The notes under the pieces were generated by a model, which had not been told where the DNA came from, did not search any database, and saw nothing but the letters and a program-made list of their open reading frames with translations. Positions 16,927 through 26,160 of a stretch of DNA of 63,029 bases are shown piece after piece. This stretch comes from Pseudomonas bohemica (GTDB taxonomy: Bacteria > Pseudomonadota > Gammaproteobacteria > Pseudomonadales > Pseudomonadaceae). The stretch covers positions 7,702-70,730 of the forward strand of contig NZ_NKHL01000095.1 in the NCBI RefSeq assembly GCF_002934685.1, written 5' to 3'. How positions within the stretch are numbered: the first letter of the stretch is position 1; the number at the start of each line of letters is the position of its first letter. The translations under genes were made by a program, and so were the position numbers.

Positions 16927-18186
16927 ATGCTCGCCCCCGTACAATTACTCTCCGCCACCCGCCAGAACCTCTGGCGACTGACGTTCGTCCGCATTCTGGT
17001 GCTGGGTGCCCAAGCCGGCTCGGTCGGTTTTGCCTATCTCTTCAACCTGCTGCCGCTGCCCTGGCTGCAACTGGACATCACGCTCGGTTTTTCCGCCATC
17101 GTCTGCCTGCTGACGGCCATCAGGCTGCGCACTTCATGGCCGGTCACCGAACTTGAATACGCCGTGCAACTGGCATTCGACCTGTTTATCCACAGCGCGC
17201 TGCTGTATTTCTCGGGCGGATCGACCAACCCCTTCGTTTCCTATTATCTGGTGCCGCTGACCATCGCCGCGGTGACGTTGCCCTGGCGCTATTCGCTGAT
17301 CCTCTCCGGCATCGCCCTGGCGCTGTACACCCTGATGCTCGCCAACTTCTATCCCGTGGAGGCTTTCGCCATCGCCCGCGAGAAGATGCAGATCTACGGC
17401 ATGTGGCTCAGTTTCGCCCTGGCTGCCGGGGTGATCACCTTCTTCGCCGCGCGCATGGCCGAGGAGCTGCGGCGTCAGGAGCAGATGCGCGCCTTGCGCC
17501 GGGAAGAGGGCGCCCGGGATCAGCAATTGCTGGCCGTGGCCACCGAAGCCGCAGGTGCTGCTCACGAACTGGGCACGCCGCTGGCGACCATGAGCGTGCT
17601 GCTCAAGGAGATGCAGCAGGACCACAAGGACCCTGCGCTGCAGGAAGACCTGTCGGTGCTCCAGGATCAGGTCAAGCTGTGCAAGGAAACGCTGCAGCAA
17701 CTGGTCCGCGCCGCAGAAGCCAATCGCCGTCTCAGCGTGCAAGAGCAGACCGCCACTCACTGGCTCGATCAAGCGCTCAATCGCTGGCACCTGATGCGCC
17801 CGGAGGCCAGCTACCGCTTCCAGCGTCTGGGCCAGGGCGAGATGCCGATGGTCGCGCCGCCACCCGATCTGACCCAGGCCCTGCTGAACTTGCTGAACAA
17901 TGCCGCCGATGCCTGCCCGGAAGGTCTGGAAGTGAATCTGGACTGGAGCCTTGCGGAGATCAACATCACCATCCGCGACCACGGGGCAGGGGTCCCGCTG
18001 GCCGTGGCCGAACAGATCGGCAAACCGTTCTTTACCACCAAGGGCAAAGGCTTCGGCCTGGGCCTGTTTCTGAGCAAGGCCAGCGTGACCCGCGCGGGCG
18101 GCTCGGTGAGACTCTATCCTCACGAGGAAGGCGGCACGCTCACCGAACTGCGCCTGCCCCGTAATGCACCAGGAGAAGAAGCATGA
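16927..18186 (+). CDS. roxS: Redox-sensing sensor histidine kinase RoxS (RegB/PrrB family)
   Basis: Membrane kinase, 419 residues, that senses respiratory redox state and phosphorylates RoxR. There are about six N-terminal membrane segments. The ubiquinone-binding motif GGSTNPFVSYYLVPLTIAAV lies near residue 100. The phosphoacceptor box is AAHELGTPLATMS, and a cysteine in QVKLCKETLQ corresponds to the redox-active cysteine of RegB. The N box (LLNLLNNAADACPEG), G1 (DHGAGVP) and KPFFTTKGKGFGLGLFLSK complete the ATPase domain. The start is ATG 16927 (MLAPVQLL), preceded by AGGAGAGCTC; the longer frame lies in the promoter region. It overlaps roxR by four bases (ATGA). Confidence 0.93.
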   Translation: MLAPVQLLSATRQNLWRLTFVRILVLGAQAGSVGFAYLFNLLPLPWLQLDITLGFSAIVCLLTAIRLRTSWPVTELEYAVQLAFDLFIHSALLYFSGGSTNPFVSYYLVPLTIAAVTLPWRYSLILSGIALALYTLMLANFYPVEAFAIAREKMQIYGMWLSFALAAGVITFFAARMAEELRRQEQMRALRREEGARDQQLLAVATEAAGAAHELGTPLATMSVLLKEMQQDHKDPALQEDLSVLQDQVKLCKETLQQLVRAAEANRRLSVQEQTATHWLDQALNRWHLMRPEASYRFQRLGQGEMPMVAPPPDLTQALLNLLNNAADACPEGLEVNLDWSLAEINITIRDHGAGVPLAVAEQIGKPFFTTKGKGFGLGLFLSKASVTRAGGSVRLYPHEEGGTLTELRLPRNAPGEEA

Positions 18187-18743
18187 CTGATGAGATCCAG
18201 GTCCAAGGCGAAGAGCTGCCGCACCTGCTGCTGGTGGACGATGACGCCACCTTCACTCGCGTGATGGCGCGCGCCATGGCCCGCCGTGGCTTTCGGGTCA
18301 GCACCGCAAGCTCCGCCGAAGAAGGATTGAAGCTGGCCCAGGACGATCTTCCTGACTACGCCACCGTCGATCTGAAAATGGAAGGCGACTCCGGACTGGT
18401 GCTGTTGCCCAAGCTGCTGGAACTGGACCCGGAAATGCGTGTCCTGATACTGACCGGTTATTCGAGCATCGCCACTGCGGTCGAAGCCATCAAGCGCGGC
18501 GCCTGCAACTACCTGTGCAAGCCGGCCGACGCTGACGATGTGCTGGCCGCGCTGCTGTCCGAGCACGCCGATCTGGACACCCTGGTGCCGGAAAACCCGA
18601 TGTCCGTGGACCGCTTGCAGTGGGAGCACATTCAGCGGGTGCTGACCGAGCACGAGGGCAATATTTCGGCAACTGCTCGAGCGCTGGGGATGCACCGACG
18701 CACATTGCAGCGCAAGTTGCAGAAGCGACCGGTCCGTCGTTAA
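18183..18743 (+). CDS. roxR: Redox response regulator RoxR (RegA/PrrA family)
   Basis: Response regulator of 186 residues. The receiver domain shows the acidic pocket VDDD, the phosphoacceptor aspartate in YATVDLKMEGDSG, the switch ILTGYSS and the lysine in LCKPAD. A short proline-containing linker leads to a Fis-type helix-turn-helix (ISATARALGMHRRTLQRKL) that is almost invariant in RegA/PrrA/RoxR. In pseudomonads this system controls alternative terminal oxidases, including the cyanide-insensitive one. It is translationally coupled to roxS. Confidence 0.94.
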   Translation: MTDEIQVQGEELPHLLLVDDDATFTRVMARAMARRGFRVSTASSAEEGLKLAQDDLPDYATVDLKMEGDSGLVLLPKLLELDPEMRVLILTGYSSIATAVEAIKRGACNYLCKPADADDVLAALLSEHADLDTLVPENPMSVDRLQWEHIQRVLTEHEGNISATARALGMHRRTLQRKLQKRPVRR

Positions 18744-18842
18744 GCAAGGATTGCCATATAAAGATTTCTTCATGGAAGACCGTGCGTGGCGTCTGGCACA
18801 TTGGTGCCAACGCCATTAAATGCCTGCCGTCGAGCCTTCACC

Positions 18843-20579
18843 ATGAATTTTGATATCGATGAATCCAGGGTCAATGACGCTGTGGCCGGGAGCTTTTTCT
18901 CCCGGGTCTGGAAGCTGGTCACACCCTACTGGCGCAGCGAAGAAAAGGGCATGGCCTGGGTGCTGCTGATTGCCGTGATCGCGCTTTCGCTGTTCAGCGT
19001 TTTCATCTCCGTACTGGTCAACAGCTGGTACCGGGACTTTTACAACGCCCTGCAAAACAAGGATCTGGGCGCCTTCACCCACCTGATCCTGTATTTCTGC
19101 GGAATCGCCGCCATTGCCATTCTCGGCGCGGTGTATCGGCTTTACCTGACGCAGATGCTGACCATCCGCTGGCGTCGCTGGCTCACTGAAAAGCATTTCA
19201 CCAAGTGGCTCGCGCACAAGAACTACTACCGGCTGGAACAAGGCGGTTACACCGATAACCCTGACCAGCGGCTGTCCGAAGACCTCAATAATTTCACCTC
19301 CGACACGCTGAGCCTGAGCCTTGGCCTGTTGCGCACGGTGGTGAGCCTGGTGTCGTTCTCGGTGATTTTGTGGGGCGTGTCCGGCAGCATCGAGCTGTAT
19401 GGCATCACCATCCCCGGCTACATGTTCTGGGCCGCGCTGCTGTACGCCGCCGTTGGCAGCTGGCTGACCCACCTGATCGGCAAACGCCTGATCCTGCTCA
19501 GCAACCAGCAACAGCGCTATGAAGCGGACATGCGTTTTTCCTTGGTCCGGGTTCGCGAAAACGCCGAAAGCATTGCCCTGTCCGAGGGCGAGGCCAACGA
19601 GAACCAGCGCCTGAGCGCGCGTTTCGACATGGTCTGGAGTAACTTCTGGACCATCATGAAAGTGCAGAAGCGTCTGACGTTCTTCACCGCAGGCTATTCG
19701 CAGATCGCCATCGTCTTCGCCTTCGTCGTCGCCGCACCGCGCTACTTCGCGGGCAAGATCGAGCTCGGCGAGCTGATGCAGATCAACTCGGCGTTCGGCA
19801 ATGTTCAGGAAAACTTCAGCTGGTTTATCGACGCGTACACCCAGTTGGCGTCGTGGCGGGCAACCTGTGATCGTCTGCTCAGCTTCCGCCAGGCCATGGA
19901 CGAGAACGAAGCCCGCGTGCCTGCGATCAAGGTCAGCCATGAAAGCAATGCGCTGCATGTGCAGGGGCTGGATCTGTCGCTGATCGGCGGTCGTCAATTG
20001 CTGAACAACGCCAGCATCGACATCGCGGCAGGCGAGAAAGTCATGCTCAGCGGCCGTTCCGGCAGCGGCAAGAGTACCCTGCTGCGGGCGCTGGGCGGGC
20101 TGTGGAACGAAGGGCAGGGCGCGGTGAAATTACCGGCCAAACGTGCCTTCTTTTTGCCGCAGAAACCCTATCTGCCCATCGGCACGCTGCGCGAAGCCTT
20201 GAGCTACCCACAGGCGCCCGAGGTGTACCCGGCCGAGCGTTTCGCCCAGGTACTGGAAACCTGTCGACTCGGCCACCTGGTGCCGCGTCTGGATGAGAGC
20301 AATCACTGGCAGCGCATGCTGTCGCCGGGCGAGCAGCAGCGGGTGGCGTTTGCCCGAGCGCTCCTGTTCGCGCCGGACTGGTTGTACCTGGACGAAGCCA
20401 CGTCGGCGATGGACGAGGAAGACGAAGCAGCGCTGTATCAGGCCCTGCTCGACGAACTGCCCGGCGTGACCCTGCTCAGCATTGGTCATCGCAGCAGCCT
20501 CAAGCGCTTCCATCGCCGTCATCTGCGCATCGAGGGCGGACAGTTACAGGAGCAGCCGCATCCCGAAACGGTGATTTGA
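18843..20579 (+). CDS. ABC transporter with fused SbmA/BacA-type membrane domain and ATPase (YddA-like)
   Basis: A 578-residue single-chain half transporter. Residues ~1-330 form a six-helix SbmA/BacA-like membrane domain (motifs SWYRDFYNALQNKD, RWRRWLTEKHFTKWL, NPDQRLSEDLNNF). The C-terminal ATPase has Walker A GRSGSGKST, signature LSPGEQQRVAFARA and Walker B WLYLDEATSAMD. Relatives import peptides or cobalamin, or act on very long-chain acids; the substrate here is unknown. The start ATG 18843 (MNFDIDESR) matches family N-termini; the longer frame from 18786 does not. The ribosome-binding site is weak. It follows roxR by 99 bases with no visible terminator. Confidence 0.88.
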   Translation: MNFDIDESRVNDAVAGSFFSRVWKLVTPYWRSEEKGMAWVLLIAVIALSLFSVFISVLVNSWYRDFYNALQNKDLGAFTHLILYFCGIAAIAILGAVYRLYLTQMLTIRWRRWLTEKHFTKWLAHKNYYRLEQGGYTDNPDQRLSEDLNNFTSDTLSLSLGLLRTVVSLVSFSVILWGVSGSIELYGITIPGYMFWAALLYAAVGSWLTHLIGKRLILLSNQQQRYEADMRFSLVRVRENAESIALSEGEANENQRLSARFDMVWSNFWTIMKVQKRLTFFTAGYSQIAIVFAFVVAAPRYFAGKIELGELMQINSAFGNVQENFSWFIDAYTQLASWRATCDRLLSFRQAMDENEARVPAIKVSHESNALHVQGLDLSLIGGRQLLNNASIDIAAGEKVMLSGRSGSGKSTLLRALGGLWNEGQGAVKLPAKRAFFLPQKPYLPIGTLREALSYPQAPEVYPAERFAQVLETCRLGHLVPRLDESNHWQRMLSPGEQQRVAFARALLFAPDWLYLDEATSAMDEEDEAALYQALLDELPGVTLLSIGHRSSLKRFHRRHLRIEGGQLQEQPHPETVI

Positions 20580-20632
20580 GGATCAATCGGGCAAAGTGCC
20601 GCAAAAACCTACGAACTCGCCGGGTTTGTTAT

Positions 20633-20645
20633 GTGATCGTACAAC
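20633..20645. promoter_or_regulatory. Candidate GntR/FCD operator upstream of its own gene
   Basis: GTGATCGTACAAC, the reverse of GTTGTACGATCAC, sits 51 bases before the regulator start. The motif GTTGTACGATnAC recurs before kdgD (21710) and the AEC transporter (40176). Its GTT...AAC-like symmetry suits a dimeric FadR-type repressor. Confidence 0.6.
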
Positions 20646-20695
20646 CCGGTGAGCTATGATTAGCCTTTCACCGTATTTAGAGATACCTGTTGGAT

Positions 20696-21445
20696 ATGGA
20701 AAATCAGAGTGCTCCGCCTCGCGCACGCCGAAAGCACCGCAGCCTCGCGCAGGAACTGGTAACCGAACTCTCCGAGCGCATTCGCAACGGCGAGCTCAAG
20801 CGCGGCGACAAGCTACCCACCGAGTCGGCGATCATGGAAGAGCAGGGCGTAAGCCGCACGGTGGTGCGTGAAGCCATCTCGCGCCTGCAAGCGTCCGGCC
20901 TGGTCGAGACGCGCCATGGTATCGGCACCTTCGTACTCGATACACCGAGCCCGAGCGGGTTTCGCATCGATCCGGCGACCATCGTTACACTGCGTGATGT
21001 GCTGGCGATTCTGGAGCTGCGGATCAGCCTTGAGGTCGAGTCGGCGGGTCTGGCAGCACAGCGCCGCTCGCCGGAGCAACTGGCCGACATGCGCGCTGCT
21101 CTGGACGCCCTCAATGAAGGAGCGTCCCACGCCAGCGATGCCGTCGGCGCGGACTTCCAGTTCCACATGGCCATCGCGCTGTCCACCGGCAACCGCTATT
21201 TCACTGACATCATGAATCACCTGGGCACCAGCATCATCCCGCGCACCCGTTTGAACTCCGCGCGGTTGGCCCATGACGATCATCAGCACTACATGAATCG
21301 CCTGAGCCGCGAGCATGAAGAAATCTACGACGCCATTGCCCGCCAGGATTCCGATGCTGCGCGCGCCGCCATGCGCCTGCACCTGACCAACAGCCGCGAG
21401 CGGTTGCGTCATGCCCACGAAGAGGCGGAGTCGCAGCGGGCTTGA
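20696..21445 (+). CDS. GntR-family (FadR/FCD subfamily) transcriptional regulator, probable aldarate regulator
   Basis: A 249-residue repressor-type protein. The N-terminal winged helix (LAQELVTELSERIRNGELKR ... VSRTVVREAISRLQASGLVE) is classic GntR. The C-terminal FCD ligand domain shows LRISLEVESAGLAAQR, FQFHMAIA and the late metal-binding histidine segment (EHEEIYDAI, MRLHLTNSRERL). The start chosen is ATG 20696; a TTG two codons earlier is also open. It lies upstream of kdgD, the aldarate transporter gene and garD on the same strand, so control of those genes by galactarate or glucarate, or a derivative, is inferred. A candidate self-operator is at 20633-20645. Confidence 0.88.
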   Translation: MENQSAPPRARRKHRSLAQELVTELSERIRNGELKRGDKLPTESAIMEEQGVSRTVVREAISRLQASGLVETRHGIGTFVLDTPSPSGFRIDPATIVTLRDVLAILELRISLEVESAGLAAQRRSPEQLADMRAALDALNEGASHASDAVGADFQFHMAIALSTGNRYFTDIMNHLGTSIIPRTRLNSARLAHDDHQHYMNRLSREHEEIYDAIARQDSDAARAAMRLHLTNSRERLRHAHEEAESQRA

Positions 21446-21493
21446 GGTCGTATGACCTGATCATGCGGTGGGCCAGCACGCCTTGTTCCAAAT

Positions 21494-21608
21494 GTAGGAG
21501 CGCGCTTGCCCGCGAATTCTCGGGGCCGGCAGCAACTTAGACACCTGATTTTGGCAGGTCTTCCCGTATTCGCTGCTCTTCGAGGCGGATAGCGGGCAAG
21601 CGCGCTAC
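21494..21608. repeat. REP doublet (REPIN)
   Basis: GTAGGAGCGCGCTTGCCCGCGA faces GCGGGCAAGCGCGCTAC across about 75 bases. It occupies the first half of the 340-base gap between the regulator and kdgD; the second half carries the kdgD promoter region. Confidence 0.85.
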
Positions 21609-21709
21609 TGAAGGTTGGGCGTTAAGAACAGTTGGATCACGCCCAAACCGCCACTCATCCCCTCCTAACATAAATAATTCACACCCCCTATTGAGAGATG
21701 TCATTCCTA

Positions 21710-21722
21710 GTTGTACGATGAC
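21710..21722. promoter_or_regulatory. Candidate GntR/FCD operator upstream of kdgD
   Basis: GTTGTACGATGAC, 64 bases before the kdgD start, matches the motif before the regulator gene and the AEC transporter. It is the expected place for repression of the aldarate genes. Confidence 0.65.
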
Positions 21723-21785
21723 TTACGACATCGGCTCAGGTCTGATGATCCATTCATACAATTAGCTTCCCAGGGTGTTCGAATA

Positions 21786-22697
21786 ATGAATCCACAAGAA
21801 CTGAAGTCCATCCTCTCCCACGGTCTGCTGTCCTTCCCGGTAACCGACTTCAATGCCCAAGGCGATTTCCACCGCGCGGGCTACATCAAGCGTTTGGAGT
21901 GGCTGGCCCCGTACGGCGCTTCGGCACTGTTCGCGGCGGGCGGTACAGGTGAGTTCTTCTCCCTGACCGGCCGCGAATACTCCGAAATCATCAAGACTGC
22001 CGTCGACACTTGTGAAAAGACCGTGCCGATTCTGGCGGGCGTGGGTGGTCCGACTCGCCAGGCCATCGAGATGGCTCAGGAAGCCGAACGTCTGGGTGCC
22101 AAGGGCCTGCTGCTGTTGCCGCACTACCTGACCGAAGCCAGCCAGGACGGCGTTGCCGCCCACGTTGAAGCGGTCTGCAAATCGGTCAAGATCGGCGTGG
22201 TCGTCTACAACCGCAACGTTTGCCGCCTGACCCCGGCCCTGCTGGAACAACTGGCCGAGCGTTGCCCGAACCTGATCGGCTACAAGGATGGCCTAGGCGA
22301 TATCGAGCTGATGGTTTCGATTCGTCGCCGTCTGGGCGATCGCTTCTCCTACCTGGGTGGTCTGCCAACCGCTGAAGTCTACGCCGCAGCCTACAAGGCG
22401 CTGGGCGTACCGGTTTACTCCTCGGCGGTCTTCAACTTCGTACCGAAGCTGGCGATGGACTTCTACCACGCGATCGCCAAAGACGATCACGCCACCGTCG
22501 GCAAGCTGATCGACGACTTCTTTCTGCCCTACCTGGACATCCGTAACCGCAAAGCCGGCTATGCCGTCAGCATCGTTAAAGCGGGCGCGAAGATCGCTGG
22601 CTACGACGCAGGCCCGGTTCGCGCGCCACTGACCGACCTGACTGCAGAAGAGTTCGAAATGCTTGCTGCACTGATGGACAAGCAAGGTCAGCAGTAA
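21786..22697 (+). CDS. kdgD: 5-dehydro-4-deoxyglucarate dehydratase (decarboxylating)
   Basis: Cytoplasmic enzyme that converts 5-keto-4-deoxyglucarate to 2-oxoglutarate semialdehyde, water and CO2. It is 303 residues long, a dihydrodipicolinate-synthase-type TIM barrel. Visible motifs are [13 protein letters not shown] (substrate carboxylate loop), VVYNRN with the catalytic tyrosine, and the Schiff-base lysine in [11 protein letters not shown]. The start ATG 21786 ([10 protein letters not shown]) fits the family; the upstream extension runs into the operator. GarD encoded downstream supplies the substrate. The semialdehyde dehydrogenase that completes the route to 2-oxoglutarate is not in this window. 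Confidence 0.93.
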   Translation: MNPQELKSILSHGLLSFPVTDFNAQGDFHRAGYIKRLEWLAPYGASALFAAGGTGEFFSLTGREYSEIIKTAVDTCEKTVPILAGVGGPTRQAIEMAQEAERLGAKGLLLLPHYLTEASQDGVAAHVEAVCKSVKIGVVVYNRNVCRLTPALLEQLAERCPNLIGYKDGLGDIELMVSIRRRLGDRFSYLGGLPTAEVYAAAYKALGVPVYSSAVFNFVPKLAMDFYHAIAKDDHATVGKLIDDFFLPYLDIRNRKAGYAVSIVKAGAKIAGYDAGPVRAPLTDLTAEEFEMLAALMDKQGQQ

Positions 22698-22713
22698 CCG
22701 CCGACCTGCCGCA

Positions 22714-22741
22714 AAGCCGCTGAGAGATCAGCGGTTTTTTT
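22714..22741 (+). terminator. Rho-independent terminator after kdgD
   Basis: CCGCTGA, loop GAGA, TCAGCGG, then seven T residues, about 20 bases past the kdgD stop. It implies that the transporter gene has its own promoter or depends on read-through. Confidence 0.88.
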
Positions 22742-22957
22742 GCGGTGGGGCTTTGTTCTTCTGCAGGTTGGCAAGCGTCATCATTTTCCGTTTCAAGCAA
22801 TTCGCCCTGGCAAGGCTGCCGGCGCGTGAGTTTTACCCCAGGCGTCACAGCGACAAATGCTTCAATCGCATCTGAATTTAGGGGCAGAGGCGAGCAGCAC
22901 ACACACATAAAGATCGTTTAACCCGCGCAAAAAAATAATTAGTGGGAGTTTTCGAAC

Positions 22958-24331
22958 ATGCAAAAAACCAAGCCGACCCACGTCCGCTATTTGATTTTGC
23001 TCATGCTGTTTCTGGTGACCACGATCAACTATGCCGACCGTGCAACCATCGCCATCGCTGGCTCCAGTCTACAAAAAAGCCTTGGCATCGACGCCGTCAC
23101 CCTCGGTTATATCTTCTCCGCCTTCGGCTGGGCCTACGTGGCCGGTCAGATCCCAGGCGGCTGGCTGCTCGATCGCTTCGGTTCGAAGAAGATCTATGCA
23201 CTGAGCATCTTTACCTGGTCGCTGTTCACCGTGCTGCAAGGCTATGTCGGTGAGTTCGGCCTCTCTACCGCCATCGTCGCGCTGTTCATGCTGCGCTTTC
23301 TGGTGGGCTTGGCTGAAGCGCCTTCCTTCCCCGGCAACGCGCGCATCGTCGCCGCCTGGTTCCCGACCTCCGAGCGCGGTACTGCCTCGGCGATCTTCAA
23401 CTCCGCGCAATACTTCGCCACCGTTCTGTTCGCCCCGATCATGGGCTGGATCGTCTTCACCTACGGCTGGCAGCATGTGTTCGTGGTCATGGGTGGCGTC
23501 GGCGTCGTGTTTTCGCTGATCTGGCTGAAGATCATCCACAGCCCGCGCAACCATCCGATGATCAATAAGGCCGAACTTGATCACATCGCCAATAACGGCG
23601 GCATGGTCGACATGGACCAGGACAAGGGCAAAGGCTCTGCGGGCGGCCCGAAATGGGACTACGTCCGTCAATTGCTGACCAATCGCATGATGCTTGGCAT
23701 CTATCTGGCCCAGTACTGCATCAACGGCATCACCTATTTCTTCTTGACCTGGTTCCCGGTGTACCTGGTGCAAGAACGCGGCATGACCATCCTCAAGGCC
23801 GGTTTCATTGCCTCATTGCCCGCCATCTGCGGCTTCGTTGGCGGCGTGTTGGGCGGCGTCATATCCGACTACCTGCTGCGTCGCGGCCACTCGCTGACCT
23901 TCTCGCGCAAAGCGCCGATTATTGGCGGTCTGCTGCTGTCGACCTCCATCGTCACCTGCAACTACGTCGACATCGAATGGATAGTGGTGGGCTTCATGGC
24001 ACTGGCCTTCTTCGGCAAAGGCGTGGGCGCGCTTGGCTGGGCCGTAATGTCCGACGCGTCGCCGAAGCAAATCGCCGGTTTGAGCGGTGCTTTGTTCAAC
24101 ATGTTCGGTAACATCGCCTCGATCACTACCCCGATTGTCATCGGCTACATCATCAGCTCCACCGGCTCGTTCAAATGGGCGCTGGTGTTCGTCGGCGCCA
24201 ACGCGCTGGTAGCGGTGATCAGCTACGTATTCATCGTAGGCGAGATCAAACGAGTGGAGTTGAAAGACACCCCAACGCAGGGTGATTTGCGGGCCAGGGA
24301 AGTCGGCGAAGTTTCTCAAGCCAAGACCTGA
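22958..24331 (+). CDS. MFS transporter, D-glucarate/galactarate permease type
   Basis: A 457-residue major facilitator of the anion:cation symporter branch, with 12 predicted membrane segments. Hallmarks are TTINYADRATIAIAG in helix 1, GWLLDRFGSKK in the 2-3 loop, FLVGLAEAPSFPGNARIVAAW in helix 4 and the matching C-half loop. This set is typical of GudP/GarP aldarate importers, and the setting between kdgD and garD supports that. GGGAG sits 8 bases before the ATG. The gene is 26 bases from garD, so the two are co-transcribed. Confidence 0.92.
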   Translation: MQKTKPTHVRYLILLMLFLVTTINYADRATIAIAGSSLQKSLGIDAVTLGYIFSAFGWAYVAGQIPGGWLLDRFGSKKIYALSIFTWSLFTVLQGYVGEFGLSTAIVALFMLRFLVGLAEAPSFPGNARIVAAWFPTSERGTASAIFNSAQYFATVLFAPIMGWIVFTYGWQHVFVVMGGVGVVFSLIWLKIIHSPRNHPMINKAELDHIANNGGMVDMDQDKGKGSAGGPKWDYVRQLLTNRMMLGIYLAQYCINGITYFFLTWFPVYLVQERGMTILKAGFIASLPAICGFVGGVLGGVISDYLLRRGHSLTFSRKAPIIGGLLLSTSIVTCNYVDIEWIVVGFMALAFFGKGVGALGWAVMSDASPKQIAGLSGALFNMFGNIASITTPIVIGYIISSTGSFKWALVFVGANALVAVISYVFIVGEIKRVELKDTPTQGDLRAREVGEVSQAKT

Positions 24332-24360
24332 GCTCAAGCGAAAACTGAGGAAAAACCGTG

Positions 24361-25914
24361 ATGAACTTGATTCAACATGCCGACTCGCCACGTTACATCC
24401 GCCTGCATGAGCGCGATAACGTTGTCGTCGTGGTCAATGACCAGGGCGTACCGGCGGGAACAGAGTTCGACAATGGTCTGGTGACCATCGATAACGTGCC
24501 GCAGAGCCACAAGGTCAACACCGTGGATATCCCCGAAGGTGGGGCGGTGATTCGTTACGGGCAGACCATCGGGTATGCCCTGCAACCGATTCCCCGCGGT
24601 AGTTGGGTCAAGGAAGATCAATTGCGTATGCCAAGCGCTCCGCCGCTGGACAGCCTGCCGCTGTCCACCGAAGTGCCGGGCAAGGGCGAGCCGCTGGAAG
24701 GCTTCACCTTCGAGGGTTATCGCAACGCCGACGGCACGGTCGGTACGCGCAACATCCTCGGCATCACCACCACCGTGCAGTGCGTCACCGGCGTGCTGGA
24801 TTTTGCGGTCAAGCGGATTCGCGAAGAGCTGCTGCCCAAATACCCGAATGTCGATGACGTTGTGGCAATTACCCACACTTACGGCTGCGGCGTCGCCATT
24901 ACGGCCAAGGATGCGTACATCCCCATCCGCACCGTGCGCAATCTGGCGCGCAACCCGAACCTGGGCGGCGAAGCGCTGGTGATCAGTCTGGGCTGCGAGA
25001 AATTGCAAGCCGGGCAGGTGATGCACGAAGACGATCCGTCGGTAGACCTGAGCGACCCTTGGCTGTACCGGCTGCAGGATTCCAGCCACGGCTTCAACGA
25101 AATGATCGAGCAGATCATGGAACTGGCCGAAGCCCGTCTGAAGAAACTCGATCAACGTCGTCGCGAAACCGTGCCGGCGTCCGAGCTGATTCTGGGCATG
25201 CAATGCGGCGGCAGCGATGCGTTTTCCGGCATCACCGCCAACCCTGCATTGGGCTATGCGTCGGACCTGTTGCTGCGCGCAGGCGCGACGGTGATGTTTT
25301 CCGAAGTCACCGAAGTGCGCGATGCGATCTACCTGCTGACCTCCCGCGCCGAGACCACGCAAGTGGCCGAGGAACTGGTGCGCGAGATGGACTGGTATGA
25401 CCGCTATCTGGCCAAGGGCGAAGCAGACCGCAGCGCCAACACCACGCCTGGCAACAAGAAGGGCGGGTTGTCGAACATTGTCGAAAAGTCCCTGGGTTCG
25501 ATCGTCAAATCCGGCAACAGCGCGATCAACGGGGTGCTGGGCCCTGGCGAGCGGGTCAATCGCAAAGGGCTGATCTTCTGCGCGACGCCGGCCAGCGATT
25601 TCGTTTGTGGCACGTTGCAGCTCGCGGCCGGGATGAACCTGCATGTGTTCACCACCGGTCGCGGCACGCCTTACGGGCTGGCAATGTCACCAGTGGTCAA
25701 AGTCTCGACCCGGACCGAGCTGGCGCACCGCTGGCCGGACCTGATCGATATTGATGCCGGACGCATCGCTACCGGTCGCGCCAGCATCGAGGACCTGGGT
25801 TGGGAGCTTTTCCATTTCTATCTCGATGTCGCCAGCGGCAAAAAGAAGACCTGGACCGAGCATTATCGTTTGCACAACGACATCACCCTGTTCAATCCGG
25901 CGCCGATTACGTAA
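24361..25914 (+). CDS. garD: Galactarate dehydratase
   Basis: Dehydrates galactarate (mucate) to 5-keto-4-deoxyglucarate, the substrate of KdgD. It is 517 residues long. The N-terminal SAF-like domain (~1-95) starts [20 protein letters not shown]. The central UxaA-type region has [29 protein letters not shown], and [20 protein letters not shown]. The C-terminal domain has [20 protein letters not shown] and [18 protein letters not shown]. Cysteines in TYGCG and MQCGGSD are candidate metal ligands. A GTG immediately before the ATG is better spaced from GAGG, so the true start may be one codon earlier. Confidence 0.94.
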   Translation: MNLIQHADSPRYIRLHERDNVVVVVNDQGVPAGTEFDNGLVTIDNVPQSHKVNTVDIPEGGAVIRYGQTIGYALQPIPRGSWVKEDQLRMPSAPPLDSLPLSTEVPGKGEPLEGFTFEGYRNADGTVGTRNILGITTTVQCVTGVLDFAVKRIREELLPKYPNVDDVVAITHTYGCGVAITAKDAYIPIRTVRNLARNPNLGGEALVISLGCEKLQAGQVMHEDDPSVDLSDPWLYRLQDSSHGFNEMIEQIMELAEARLKKLDQRRRETVPASELILGMQCGGSDAFSGITANPALGYASDLLLRAGATVMFSEVTEVRDAIYLLTSRAETTQVAEELVREMDWYDRYLAKGEADRSANTTPGNKKGGLSNIVEKSLGSIVKSGNSAINGVLGPGERVNRKGLIFCATPASDFVCGTLQLAAGMNLHVFTTGRGTPYGLAMSPVVKVSTRTELAHRWPDLIDIDAGRIATGRASIEDLGWELFHFYLDVASGKKKTWTEHYRLHNDITLFNPAPIT

Positions 25915-25940
25915 CCCGGACGACGTTGTGAACACCCTCC

Positions 25941-26029
25941 TGTAGGAGCGTGTTTGTACGCGATGGCGGCGTGTCAGCATTCGATATGTTGACCGACGAA
26001 ACGCCATCGCCGGCAAGCGCTCCGACAGG
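25941..26029. repeat. REP doublet, degenerate
   Basis: TGTAGGAGCGTGTTTGTACGCGATGG faces CCATCGCCGGCAAGCGCTCCGACAGG. It is a diverged pair of the GCGCTTGCCCGCG family, lying between garD and the alcohol dehydrogenase gene. Confidence 0.75.
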
Positions 26030-26160
26030 GTTTTGGGCGACTCCACTGGTCACTTGTACGCCCAGCCCCTGAACTTCATCCCGCCCTGACCTATCCTTAT
26101 TGAGTGTTTATCGAGAAGCCGTCTACCCCGGCGGTTTGCCTGCAATACAAGGAGACGTTC

